DNA of 64,000 bases, taken from Chloroflexi bacterium CFX4 (GTDB taxonomy: Bacteria > Chloroflexota > Anaerolineae > Aggregatilineales > UBA2796). The notes under the pieces are model-generated. The model saw only the letters and a program-made list of their open reading frames with translations. It was not told where the DNA came from and did no database searches. The stretch is from assembly GCA_021404685.1 (NCBI GenBank), contig QWHC01000010.1:108546-172545 (forward strand), in the 5' to 3' direction. Made by a program: the position numbers and the translations under genes. Positions 1 to 8,259 of this stretch are shown piece after piece (position 1 is the first letter of the stretch; every line of letters begins with the position of its first letter).

Positions 1-2354
1 CAGCGCACAAAGCCTGCAATCTGCACCTCTGGCACGTGGAATGCCCAGTGTTGGTCAGCTTCCGCGCCGCTTTTGCGGTCAAGGTAGCGCACGCCAATCT
101 GGGCAAACAGCACAGGGCGGTAGAGCAACTGCGCGCCGCCGAAGGTGCTTTGCACAATGCCGTTGCGCGTCTCCCACTGTTTGATCGCCTGTTGGACAGG
201 GATCAGAATGGGCAAGTAATACTGCGCCACGCCAGAGGGCAGCGAAACTTGGCGCAGCTCGTAGCCGCTGGGCAAATGGGGCGCACGCATGGTTTGGGAG
301 GCGCTTTGCGGCGGCGGCGTGAAGCCAACGCCAACGGGCAGCGTCTCACCACCATAGTGCGACTCGGCAGGCGGCAGCACGGGCGGCGCGGCAGAGGGCG
401 TGCTGGGTGGTGTGGGCAGTGGCGTTGCCGAGGGCGCGTTCCAGAACGATTTATCGTCGGCGGGCGCGGTGCTTTGCTGTGTGCTGCCTGTGGGTGGCGG
501 CGTGCGCGAAAGCGAGACGCCAAACGGATTGGTTGGCTCGATGGAACGGCTGGCAGGCAAACTCGGCGGCGCGGCGCGCTGTTGCGCCTCTTGCGCCAAG
601 CGTTCGGCGTAGGTATAGCGTGGCGGTGTCAGTTGAACGCCGCCTGCCGTGTTAAGGTGCCGCGCACGGGTTGGCTGTTCATCAGGCAAGGTTGGTGGTG
701 GCGGCGGCGGTGTGCGCGGCTGTTCGTCGGGCAAGGTTGGTGGTGGCGCGGCGCTGGCAGCCGGCTGAACGCTGACTTGTGGTGAAGCAGGCGGCATACT
801 GCCGGTCAGGTTCACCGAGTTGCCAAGCGTGGGCGGTGCGGCAGGCGTGGGTGGCGTCACACGCGGTTCGACGGCGCCGGTGGGCAGCGTGCGCGGATCA
901 GGTGGTGGAATAGGCACAGGCGCGTTAGCCAGTCCTTGCCGCTGCTCATCCATCAGGCGGCGCACCTGTTGGCGGGTTAACGGCCCGCGCAGGTAGGACA
1001 TTGCCCAGCGCGAATGCACCAGCACAGGGCCGCCATCGTTATGGACGTTGTGCAGCACAAATACACGCGGCGCCAAGCCTGAGATCAGCCGATCGAGTGT
1101 GGAAATATCCAGCTTTGAGTCAGCCGTGGCAGCCGATTCTAGCCCACCCAGGATGCGGCGCTTGTCGTTATCGGTTTGCAGTTTGCCAATCAGCCACGTG
1201 CCGGCGTTCGCCAAGCCTTTGTAGTCAAGGTCGCCGGGGTTTTGGGTTGCCAGCACCAAGCCAATGCCAAAGGCACGCGCCGTCTTGAGCAGGCGCAGCA
1301 TCGGCTCTTTGGTGGGTGGGTTGCGCGGCGCTGGCGGAATATGCCCGAAAATCTCATCAAAGTAGAGGATGGCGCGCAGGCTGGTGGTGCCGCTCAGCGA
1401 ACGCATCCACGCCAGCATGTTCTCTAGGATGAGCGTGATCATGAAGCTGCGTTCGTTATCGGTCAGGTGCGCCAGATAGAAGATCGCCACGCGTGGGCGT
1501 CCCTCAGGCGTATAGAGCAGGCGGCGCACGTCCAGCGGGTCGCCACTGATCCACGTCTGGAAGGAAGGCGCGGCGATGATGTGGTTAAGTTCCTTCGCCA
1601 GCTTGAAGCGTTCGCGCTCTGGGAAGAAGGTGTTCACATCAAAGACGCCTAGTCGGCTGAAGGGCGGCGTTTGTACGCGCAAGATCACGTCCTCAAGGGT
1701 TAGGTCTTCGCCGCGCCGCCAGGCTTCCTCAAAGATGTTGCTGATCAGGACATGCTCACGGTCTTTGACTGGCTCAACCTGCTTGCCGATGAGCGCCATC
1801 AAGGCGGTGACGATGCCGCTGATCTGCTCACGGTGAAATTCCTCGTTGCCTTCCCAGCCATCCCGCGGTGCTTGCAGCGAGGCAAGAATGCTGATCGGCA
1901 AGCCGGCGTCTGAGCCGGGTGTGTAGATGCTGTATTGAGCGGCATTTTTAGCGACTGCCATGCGCCCGCTGCCAATGCCCCAGCGCGCCAAGCCCTCGCG
2001 CCACTGCTGTGCCACCTCTGCGGCATATTCGTCAATCTCCAGCCCGGCGCGCTGCGCGTCGCTGGCATTCACCCATGGTGCAAAATCTTCAGGGCGCAGG
2101 CTGGGAAAGTTCAACAACAGGTTGGTGATATCACCCTTGGGGTCAATCACAATGGCAGGCACACTATCTAAGACGGCTTCTTCCAACAGCGCGATGCACA
2201 TGCCCGTTTTGCCGCTGCCCGTCATGCCCACAACGACCGCGTGCGTGGTGAGATCGCGTGAGTCGTAGTAGACCACTTCATCTGCAAGGCGCTGCGATTC
2301 TGGATCATAGCGCCGCCCTAAGTAAAAGCTGGTTGGGGCTTCAATAAATGGCAT
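1..2354 (-). CDS. HerA/DUF87-type P-loop ATPase, 3' end cut by window edge
   Basis: The frame stays open on the minus strand from the ATG at 2354 to the window edge (784 codons), so the C-terminus is missing. The N-terminal half is an AAA-type ATPase of the HerA/VirB4/DUF87 class, which pump or process DNA. It shows a Walker A motif (GMTGSGKT, residues about 43-50), the family-typical VIDPKGD just after it (about 69-75), a Walker B (ILYFDEIFG, about 327-335) and a sensor-like LVLATQNP. From about residue 475 to 690 it becomes a Pro/Thr/Ala-rich linker, then returns to a folded-looking C-terminal segment with unrecognised sequence. No NurA or nuclease partner lies in the window. It is divergent from the receiver gene at 2590. 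Family assignment is firm; the exact role (repair, transfer or defence) is open. Confidence 0.85.
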   Translation of the reverse strand, partial: MPFIEAPTSFYLGRRYDPESQRLADEVVYYDSRDLTTHAVVVGMTGSGKTGMCIALLEEAVLDSVPAIVIDPKGDITNLLLNFPSLRPEDFAPWVNASDAQRAGLEIDEYAAEVAQQWREGLARWGIGSGRMAVAKNAAQYSIYTPGSDAGLPISILASLQAPRDGWEGNEEFHREQISGIVTALMALIGKQVEPVKDREHVLISNIFEEAWRRGEDLTLEDVILRVQTPPFSRLGVFDVNTFFPERERFKLAKELNHIIAAPSFQTWISGDPLDVRRLLYTPEGRPRVAIFYLAHLTDNERSFMITLILENMLAWMRSLSGTTSLRAILYFDEIFGHIPPAPRNPPTKEPMLRLLKTARAFGIGLVLATQNPGDLDYKGLANAGTWLIGKLQTDNDKRRILGGLESAATADSKLDISTLDRLISGLAPRVFVLHNVHNDGGPVLVHSRWAMSYLRGPLTRQQVRRLMDEQRQGLANAPVPIPPPDPRTLPTGAVEPRVTPPTPAAPPTLGNSVNLTGSMPPASPQVSVQPAASAAPPPTLPDEQPRTPPPPPPTLPDEQPTRARHLNTAGGVQLTPPRYTYAERLAQEAQQRAAPPSLPASRSIEPTNPFGVSLSRTPPPTGSTQQSTAPADDKSFWNAPSATPLPTPPSTPSAAPPVLPPAESHYGGETLPVGVGFTPPPQSASQTMRAPHLPSGYELRQVSLPSGVAQYYLPILIPVQQAIKQWETRNGIVQSTFGGAQLLYRPVLFAQIGVRYLDRKSGAEADQHWAFHVPEVQIAGFVR

Positions 2355-2538
2355 GGTCCGCTGCCCTTCTATCTCTCGCTCTGGAATACAATGCAAGGCG
2401 CGCCAAACGGCAGCACCTTTTAATAGCATAACACAACTAGAACAAATTTGCCGCCTATCCTTCCCTAACGGCAAGCCTACCCACATAACGATATCGTAAG
2501 AGTTGGTGTGGCAAACACTATTCGGCATTGTAAACGGA

Positions 2539-2544
2539 TATAAT
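2539..2544 (+). promoter_or_regulatory. -10 box upstream of the receiver/kinase operon
   Basis: A perfect TATAAT lies 45 nt before the ATG at 2590, inside the 235-nt divergent gap with the HerA-like gene. No convincing -35 is seen at 16-18 nt, so activation by a regulator is possible. The rest of the gap (2355-2589) shows no further feature. Confidence 0.4.
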
Positions 2545-2589
2545 TAGGAAGACTGATAACAAGACAAAGGCAACACAAAGGCGCTCACT

Positions 2590-2970
2590 ATGATTCAGCC
2601 CATTGGGCAATCCTGTTCGATCTTATTGGTAGATGATGAGGCTGATCTGCTCACGCTGTTTGAGGTTGTTTTAGTTCGCCTAAACTGCACCCTCTACAAA
2701 GCGGATAGCGGCAGGCGCGCCTTAGAAATCTTGGCAGAAGTTGTGCCAACCCTCATGGTCTTAGACCTTGCCATGCCCGAAGTCAGCGGGATAGATGTGT
2801 TGGAAGCCGTCCGCAGTAACAGTGTTTACGACCAAACTAAGATCGTGGTGCTGACGGCGGTGCCGCTGATGTTGGAACGCCACCATGTTGGCATGGTAGA
2901 TATGGTTTTGACCAAGCCCGTAACGCCACGTAGCCTTGAAAGCACCATTCGCAGCCTGCTGAATGGTTAG
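2590..2970 (+). CDS. Single-domain response regulator (CheY-like receiver)
   Basis: This 126-residue protein is only a receiver domain with no output domain. It carries the acidic pair D15/D16, the phospho-acceptor D59 (in VLDLAMPE), the switch Thr in VVLTA and the conserved Lys in LTKP. It probably takes phosphate from a histidine kinase, most simply the GAF/PAS kinase encoded next, and passes the signal by protein contact or in a relay. The ATG at 2590 is the first start and follows a purine-rich stretch (aaaggcgctcact). It lies about 110 nt upstream of the kinase start in the same direction, so the two are likely co-transcribed. Confidence 0.9.
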   Translation: MIQPIGQSCSILLVDDEADLLTLFEVVLVRLNCTLYKADSGRRALEILAEVVPTLMVLDLAMPEVSGIDVLEAVRSNSVYDQTKIVVLTAVPLMLERHHVGMVDMVLTKPVTPRSLESTIRSLLNG

Positions 2971-3081
2971 GCGCTCCTTGTGCGCCCGTACACCGCTGGC
3001 AAAAAACGCCGCGAAAGGGTGTACAATGAATCGAAAAACTGTGAAAGTCAATTTGTAATTGGCGCCTTGCCCAAACCGACC

Positions 3082-5415
3082 ATGAGCCACAAGCCTTCCG
3101 CGCCTGAAAGCCTGCCCAAACGCCCTTTGAACCTCATCAACGGCGGCATTTTCATGGTGGCTTGCTTGCTCATTAGCATCGTTTGGTGGGTGGCGCAGCA
3201 CCACACGCAAAGCTACGCCGAAAGTGCGCTGCGGGCGTTTCAGGCGCGCAGCCTTGCCGCTGTGCGCGCCGCCGCTGCCACTGTGCGCAACTTGGTTTGG
3301 AACGAGAGCGGCAACTATACACCAGAAGATAGCCCTGCCTTCATCTTGGCGCGCACCACACAAGCGCTCGCGTCTACTCAGAATTTGCTGAATGTGATGG
3401 CTTGGACCTATTGCACCAATTGTGCAGAGTCGACCCTGCCGCTTCCCTTCGCCCATCGCGGCAGCGACATTAATTTCGATATGCTCACTAACCTGACGAC
3501 TGCTACCGAAGCTGTTGGAATGCATACTTTGCCTGAAGGCACACAGATGCTTGCCGCCTGGACGCCACTGAACCTGAGTGCCTCCACATGGCTGATCGGC
3601 ATTTCGATCCCACTCACCGATGTGCAGGCGCAAACGCAGATCATCTTCTATCAGCAAGATGTAACCCTGCTGGCGAGCTTACTCTCCTTCTTGATCGCAG
3701 CGCTTGCGTTTGGGGCAGTGCGTTTGCGCTACCGTGAGCGCGGCATTGTGCGCCGCCTGCGCGATTCACAAGCACGTGCCGCCGAACACCAAACCTTTGC
3801 CGAAGCGCTTAGCGATATTGGCATGGCGCTCACCAGCGCGTTAGACCTTGAAGAAGTGATGGCGCGCATCCTGAGCAACGTTGGGCGCGTCGTGCCGCAC
3901 AGCAGCGTTAGCATCATGGTTACCGATGGCGGCACCTATCGGCTTGCCTACGGACGCTTTCCCGATGACAAAGTGGCGCATGTGGAACACTACATGCTTT
4001 CCCCTGAATTGCAGCGCATCTTTGACGAGATGAGCCGCACCCACCAAGCGCGCCACATCGCAGATACAGAGACTGATCCGCGTTGGATTCAGACGGATCG
4101 GCAATCGTGGGTGAAGTCTTACGTTGGCACGCCGATCTTGGTGCAGGATCAGGTGATCGGCATTCTGAACCTGAACAGCGATCAGCGCAACCATTTCACG
4201 GCGCAACACGCCGAACTGCTGCAAGTCTTTGCCGTGCAGGCAGGCGTTGCCCTGCAAAATGCGCGCCTCTACGCTGAATCGCGCCGCTATGCCGCCGAAC
4301 TCGAACAGCGCGTTAGCGCCCGCACCGCCACTTTGCAGCAGCGCAGTGCGCTCTTTCAGGCGATTGTCGAGAATATGACTGACGGCTTGGCATACTTTGA
4401 CTTGCAATCGTGGCGCACGCTGTACGTCAATTCGTCTTTCTTGCAGCTGACGGGCTATGAGGCGGAGGAAATTGTTGATCAATCGCTCGATTTTTACCGC
4501 CGCTTCTTCCAATCGCCCGAATTTTTCGATCAGGCACGTTTGCGGCTGCGCGATGCCATTGCGCGGAAAGGCGTTTGGCAGACCGAATTCGAGGCAGTTC
4601 GCAAAGATGGCACAACCTTCGCCTGCGCGCTGACGGCAACCGTCGTGCGCGATGCCCAAAATGAACCGATTGGGCAGCTCAATTTGCTGCGCGATGTTAG
4701 CCAAGAAAAAAGCCTGCAAGAGCAGCGCGAACGCTTCATTGCCAACGCCTCGCATGAACTCCGCACGCCGATTACCAACCTGAAACTGCGCCTGTATCTT
4801 GCCCAGCGCGATGGCGCTAACCGCGATCAGCATTTTGAGGTGATGGATCGCATGATCAAGCACCTCACGCGCCTTGTCGAAAATCTGCTAGATTTGCCGC
4901 GCTTTGAACGTGGCGCGCTGACCATTCACCGCGAGAACGTCAACCTATGCGACCTGCTCAAAAGCGCTGTGGATATACACTTGCCGCGTGCGGTGGAATG
5001 CGGCGTTCGCCTGACCCTTGAACTGCCCAAAGAATGCTTCACCGCGCAGCTTGATCCAACACGCATCACGCAGGTGGTGGATAATTTGCTTGCCAACGCG
5101 CTTAATTACACAGCCAAAGGCGGCAGCATTCGGGTGAGGCTGCACGCCAACACACAAAGCCTTTTTCCATCCGCCATTATCAGCGTTGTCGATAGCGGCA
5201 TTGGCATTGCGCCGGAAGCGCTCGTCCGCATTTTTGAGCCATTCTTCCGAGAGCAAGCGGCGCAAAAGGTGCGCGGCACCGGCTTAGGGCTGACCATTGC
5301 CAAGCAGATCGTCGAACTGCATGGCGGGATGATCAGGGTGGAAAGCCAGCAGGGCGTCGGCAGCACCTTCAGCGTGACGTTGCCGATCAGCAGTGTGCCG
5401 CAGCCAGCTCCATGA
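3082..5415 (+). CDS. Membrane sensor histidine kinase (GAF-PAS-HisKA-HATPase)
   Basis: The protein has about 777 residues from the ATG at 3082; an in-frame GTG at 2980 would add 34 residues with no signal-like character. Order of parts: TM helix (about 20-42), extracytoplasmic sensor region (about 45-190), second TM (about 195-215), GAF domain (about 240-400), coiled coil, PAS domain (about 435-540), HisKA with ASHELRTPI (phospho-His about 558), and HATPase with N-box DNLLANAL, G1 DSGIGI and G2 GTGLGL. All catalytic boxes look intact. It autophosphorylates in response to an unknown ligand bound outside or in GAF/PAS; the receiver at 2590 is the likely partner. The stop overlaps the next start (ATGA), so it is translationally coupled to the methyltransferase. 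Confidence 0.9.
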   Translation: MSHKPSAPESLPKRPLNLINGGIFMVACLLISIVWWVAQHHTQSYAESALRAFQARSLAAVRAAAATVRNLVWNESGNYTPEDSPAFILARTTQALASTQNLLNVMAWTYCTNCAESTLPLPFAHRGSDINFDMLTNLTTATEAVGMHTLPEGTQMLAAWTPLNLSASTWLIGISIPLTDVQAQTQIIFYQQDVTLLASLLSFLIAALAFGAVRLRYRERGIVRRLRDSQARAAEHQTFAEALSDIGMALTSALDLEEVMARILSNVGRVVPHSSVSIMVTDGGTYRLAYGRFPDDKVAHVEHYMLSPELQRIFDEMSRTHQARHIADTETDPRWIQTDRQSWVKSYVGTPILVQDQVIGILNLNSDQRNHFTAQHAELLQVFAVQAGVALQNARLYAESRRYAAELEQRVSARTATLQQRSALFQAIVENMTDGLAYFDLQSWRTLYVNSSFLQLTGYEAEEIVDQSLDFYRRFFQSPEFFDQARLRLRDAIARKGVWQTEFEAVRKDGTTFACALTATVVRDAQNEPIGQLNLLRDVSQEKSLQEQRERFIANASHELRTPITNLKLRLYLAQRDGANRDQHFEVMDRMIKHLTRLVENLLDLPRFERGALTIHRENVNLCDLLKSAVDIHLPRAVECGVRLTLELPKECFTAQLDPTRITQVVDNLLANALNYTAKGGSIRVRLHANTQSLFPSAIISVVDSGIGIAPEALVRIFEPFFREQAAQKVRGTGLGLTIAKQIVELHGGMIRVESQQGVGSTFSVTLPISSVPQPAP

Positions 5416-6317
5416 GCAACCTTGACGGCGTGCGCGCCCTTTACGCCCAAACCGCGCCACACTACGAAACAGCGATCAGCCCTGCTATGGGTGCCTTGGC
5501 GCGCAGCCTTGCCGCTTGGATGGCGCGCTGTGTGCGCGAGAACGCCAACGGCAGCCTGCATGATCCGTTTGATCTAGCCGCAAGCGGCACTTGCCCTAGC
5601 GTCCGCCTTGCCCTTGATGTTGGCACAGGCAGCGGTGTTTTGGCGCGGCGCATGGCAGGCTTTGCACGGCAAGTCATCGCTGTGGATGTTTCCGCGCCGA
5701 TGTTGGCAGAAGGGCAGGCAGCGCTGCACCGTGAGCGCCGCGCCAATGTACGCTTGGTGCTTGGTGATGTGCATCGCTTGCCGTTTCGGGCGGCAGCCTT
5801 TGATCTGATCGGCGCCTCATTTGGGCTGAACCACACTTTGCCGCGCCGTTCGCTGCGCGAATTGGTGCGTCTGCTGCGCCCGAACTGCCTGTTGTGCTGC
5901 CAAGAGTGGGGCGGGCGGGACGAACTTTCGGGCTTGTTCGGTGAAACCTTCAGCGCCTACACGGACTCTGTGGAGGTAGATGCCGCGCCTGCCCTAAGCG
6001 CCTATCTTGAAGCGCCCTGCGCGTGGCAAACGCACCTGCAAGATGCCGAGGACTACTACAGTGCGTTCAAGGCAGCAGGCTTTGCGCTGGTGTGGGCGCA
6101 AGAGGCAGTCTTTACAACGGTGCGCTTCCCAAGCGTGGATGCCTTCATCGCCTACAAACTCGGTTGGGTGACGCGCCGCTTGCGCTACGAGGCACTCTCA
6201 GAGGCAGCCCGCCGAGCGTGCGATGCTGCCTTGCGCGCTACACTTGCGCCGCACTGTGCGCCGGATGGTGCGTTGCTCTGGCAGCCGCCTTTGATACGGG
6301 TCTGTGCGGTGCGCTAG
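5412..6317 (+). CDS. Class I SAM-dependent methyltransferase (UbiE-like)
   Basis: A 301-residue soluble protein with a Rossmann methyltransferase core in the first 200 residues: SAM-binding motif I reads LDVGTGSGVLA (about 72-82), followed by an acidic strand end (AVDVSAPML) and motif GDVHRLPF. The C-terminal 100 residues are less conserved and probably make the substrate pocket. The layout matches UbiE/Methyltransf_11 proteins acting on small molecules or quinones, but no residue fixes the substrate. It overlaps the preceding kinase stop codon by 4 nt, so it belongs to that operon. Its link to signalling is unexplained. Confidence 0.8.
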   Translation: MSNLDGVRALYAQTAPHYETAISPAMGALARSLAAWMARCVRENANGSLHDPFDLAASGTCPSVRLALDVGTGSGVLARRMAGFARQVIAVDVSAPMLAEGQAALHRERRANVRLVLGDVHRLPFRAAAFDLIGASFGLNHTLPRRSLRELVRLLRPNCLLCCQEWGGRDELSGLFGETFSAYTDSVEVDAAPALSAYLEAPCAWQTHLQDAEDYYSAFKAAGFALVWAQEAVFTTVRFPSVDAFIAYKLGWVTRRLRYEALSEAARRACDAALRATLAPHCAPDGALLWQPPLIRVCAVR

Positions 6318-6381
6318 AAGATTGTGTTTTGGTGTGTATGGCGCGGCGTGCCAAAAACCTTCTCCAGCTTTGCACAGGCTC

Positions 6382-6413
6382 TTCATAACTTCTTCACAGC
6401 CCTGATCTACACT
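6382..6413 (+). promoter_or_regulatory. Candidate OmpR-type direct repeat and -10 box
   Basis: TTCATAA (6382-6388) and TTCACAG (6393-6399) repeat with an 11-nt period, the spacing typical of tandem OmpR/PhoB-family binding sites. A -10-like TACACT follows at 6408-6413 and there is no good -35, as expected for an activated promoter. The next gene is the secreted repeat protein, and an OmpR-family regulator is encoded just after it. Confidence 0.35.
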
Positions 6414-6472
6414 GAGAAGCATAAGACCAATGCGAAAGCATGGTCAGAAACACTGTAACAGGAGTAGGAACG

Positions 6473-7435
6473 ATGAAACGCTTTACCAAAGGTCTGTTGG
6501 CAGCCGCTGCGACGGTTGCCCTTGTGGGCGGTTTGGCACTTGGTGCTACCACTGCGGACGCGCAAGGGCGCGGCGGGCAGGGCGGCGCCATGAATTGGGC
6601 GGGCGGCGCTATGCTGATCAGTGCATGCAGCACCACCGATTATACCGACGTAGCAGCCACCGCGTTGAACATGACCGCGCCTGAGCTGCGTGTGGCGCTG
6701 GCAGGCGGCGCCAATCTAACGCGGATTGCGGCGCAGAAGGGCGTCGAACTCACTGCCGTCCAAGAAGCACTGCGTGCGGCGCGCATCGCTGAGGTGGATA
6801 AGGCGCTGGCAGATGGCTTGATCACGGCAGAACAGGCAGAGCAGCTCAAGAGCCTGCTGAGCGGTCAGACGCCAGCAGCACAGGCGACACCAATGGCGCC
6901 CGGTTTGCGTGGGCGCGGTGATCGTCCCGGCGTGCGGATTATGGTGCAGCGCGTGAACTTGCTGGCGGGTATCAATGCGCGCAACACCGTGAAGCCCTAT
7001 ATCATCTCTGCGGAAGCACTGGGCATCTCTTGTGCAGACCTGATCAAGGCGGCGCAGGGCGGGCAGTCTATCGCACAGGTGGCAACCGAGAAAGGCGTTG
7101 CGCTCCAAACGTTGGTGGACGCCCTGACGAAGGCATATAGCGATGCCCTGGCAAAGGATGTGGAAGAAGGCTTGGTGGCAAAGGCACGCGCCGATGCAAT
7201 GCAGGCACAGATCGTCAACAACGTGCTAGGCATCATCTCGCGTCCGCATGGGCGCTTTGGGATGGGCGTTCCAATGCCGCGCATGGGGCGTAGTGGTGTG
7301 CAGTTCTTTGAAGGCGAACTGCCCGAAGATGCCTTCACCCTGCTGGATGCGGGCGACGTAGTCTTTTTCGGTGAACTGTTCGAGGGCGAACTGCCAAACA
7401 TGATCATTGAGGTGGCGCCCGGCAGCGGTAACTAA
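6473..7435 (+). CDS. Secreted helical-repeat protein of unknown function
   Basis: The start at 6473 is chosen because AGGAGTAGG sits directly upstream and because it begins a clean Sec signal peptide (positive MKRFTK, hydrophobic run, cleavage near TADA, about residue 27); the ATG at 6440 would add 11 unlike residues. The mature protein holds two related alpha-helical units, about residues 50-120 and 175-245, each with a pattern like IAAQKGVELTAVQEAL or VATEKGVALQTLVDAL, followed by a lysine/acid-rich helix. Such units recur in exported proteins of Gram-positive and Chloroflexota genomes without an assigned role. The C-terminus contains two FEGELP copies. Its position before an OmpR-type two-component pair suggests an envelope-stress or sensing context. 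Confidence 0.75.
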   Translation: MKRFTKGLLAAAATVALVGGLALGATTADAQGRGGQGGAMNWAGGAMLISACSTTDYTDVAATALNMTAPELRVALAGGANLTRIAAQKGVELTAVQEALRAARIAEVDKALADGLITAEQAEQLKSLLSGQTPAAQATPMAPGLRGRGDRPGVRIMVQRVNLLAGINARNTVKPYIISAEALGISCADLIKAAQGGQSIAQVATEKGVALQTLVDALTKAYSDALAKDVEEGLVAKARADAMQAQIVNNVLGIISRPHGRFGMGVPMPRMGRSGVQFFEGELPEDAFTLLDAGDVVFFGELFEGELPNMIIEVAPGSGN

Positions 7436-7441
7436 GCAGGC

Positions 7442-7497
7442 TTCCCACCCTTCAAACAGCTAGGTACAATGAAGTTGGGTCGGCACACACCGACCCA
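7442..7497 (+). promoter_or_regulatory. Promoter-like element and 5'-UTR hairpin before two-component pair
   Basis: TTCCCA (7442-7447) and TACAAT (7465-7470) are 17 nt apart. Just downstream, TGGGTCGG (7476-7483) and CCGACCCA (7490-7497) form an 8-bp stem with a 6-nt loop, extended by GAAG/CTTC flanks with a bulge. No T-run follows, so it is either a leader hairpin or a weak terminator of the preceding gene. Confidence 0.4.
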
Positions 7498-7510
7498 CTT
7501 CGCATAGGAA

Positions 7511-8245
7511 ATGAAAGAATTATTTGCCATGCAGCGCCCAACACGCGTGCTGATCATTGAAGATCAGGTCAAAATTGTCCATTGGCTGAGCGAGTTCTTG
7601 AAGCAGGCACATTTTGAAGTGCTGACCGCCTACGACGGGCGGACGGGCTTACAGCTTGCCACCACCGAACAGCCTGACGTGATCCTGCTTGATCTGATGC
7701 TGCCGGATATGGACGGCTTGGATATTTGTCGGACGGTGCGCCAACACTCGGATGCGTTCATCATCATGCTGACGGCGCGTGTGGAAGAGACAGATCGGCT
7801 GATCGGCTTAGAGATCGGCGCGGATGACTATGTGACCAAGCCATTCAGCCCGCGTGAGGTCGTGGCGCGCATCCGTGCTTTGCTGCGGCGTGCCAGCGGC
7901 GCGCTGGCGCAAAACGGCACCGCGCAGCAGCGCGCACTGATCTGTGGCGACCTTCAGCTTGACCCAAACAAGCGCCTTTGCACGCTGCACGGCGAAGCGG
8001 TGAACCTGACGCCGACCGAATTTGACATTTTGCAAACCCTCATGCAGCATCCCGGCGTGCCGTTCACCCGCGAACGGCTGATCAACGAGGCGCTCGGTTA
8101 TGACTACAGCGGCTATGAACGCACCATAGATGTGCATATCCGCAATCTGCGCCGCAAGATTGAAGACGACGCGCAAAATCCGCAATATATCCAGACGGTG
8201 TTCAGCGTTGGCTACCGCTTCACTGAAACGCCGCCCACAGCCTGA
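7511..8245 (+). CDS. OmpR-family response regulator
   Basis: A 244-residue two-domain regulator. The receiver (about 10-125) has IIEDQ at the acidic pocket, phospho-acceptor D61 (ILLDLMLPD), the Thr of MLTARVEE and Lys in DDYVTKPF. The C-terminal winged helix (about 145-240) has the family signatures LTPTEFDIL and DVHIRNLRRKI with YRF near the end. It binds DNA as a dimer on direct repeats when phosphorylated. The ATG at 7511 is taken; ATG at 7529 (MQRPTRVL) is an alternative that removes six residues. The cognate kinase gene starts 14 nt downstream. Confidence 0.93.
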   Translation: MKELFAMQRPTRVLIIEDQVKIVHWLSEFLKQAHFEVLTAYDGRTGLQLATTEQPDVILLDLMLPDMDGLDICRTVRQHSDAFIIMLTARVEETDRLIGLEIGADDYVTKPFSPREVVARIRALLRRASGALAQNGTAQQRALICGDLQLDPNKRLCTLHGEAVNLTPTEFDILQTLMQHPGVPFTRERLINEALGYDYSGYERTIDVHIRNLRRKIEDDAQNPQYIQTVFSVGYRFTETPPTA

Positions 8246-8259
8246 TCGGAAGGTGTGCT

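Noticed and set aside
36..785. Long plus-strand frame over the left-edge gene
   Set aside because: It is antisense to the HerA-like ATPase, which has clear motifs; Arg/Gly-rich composition is typical of a shadow frame.
2761..4863. Two minus-strand frames of about 300 and 340 codons
   Set aside because: They lie opposite the receiver and histidine-kinase genes and have no recognisable domain or signal.
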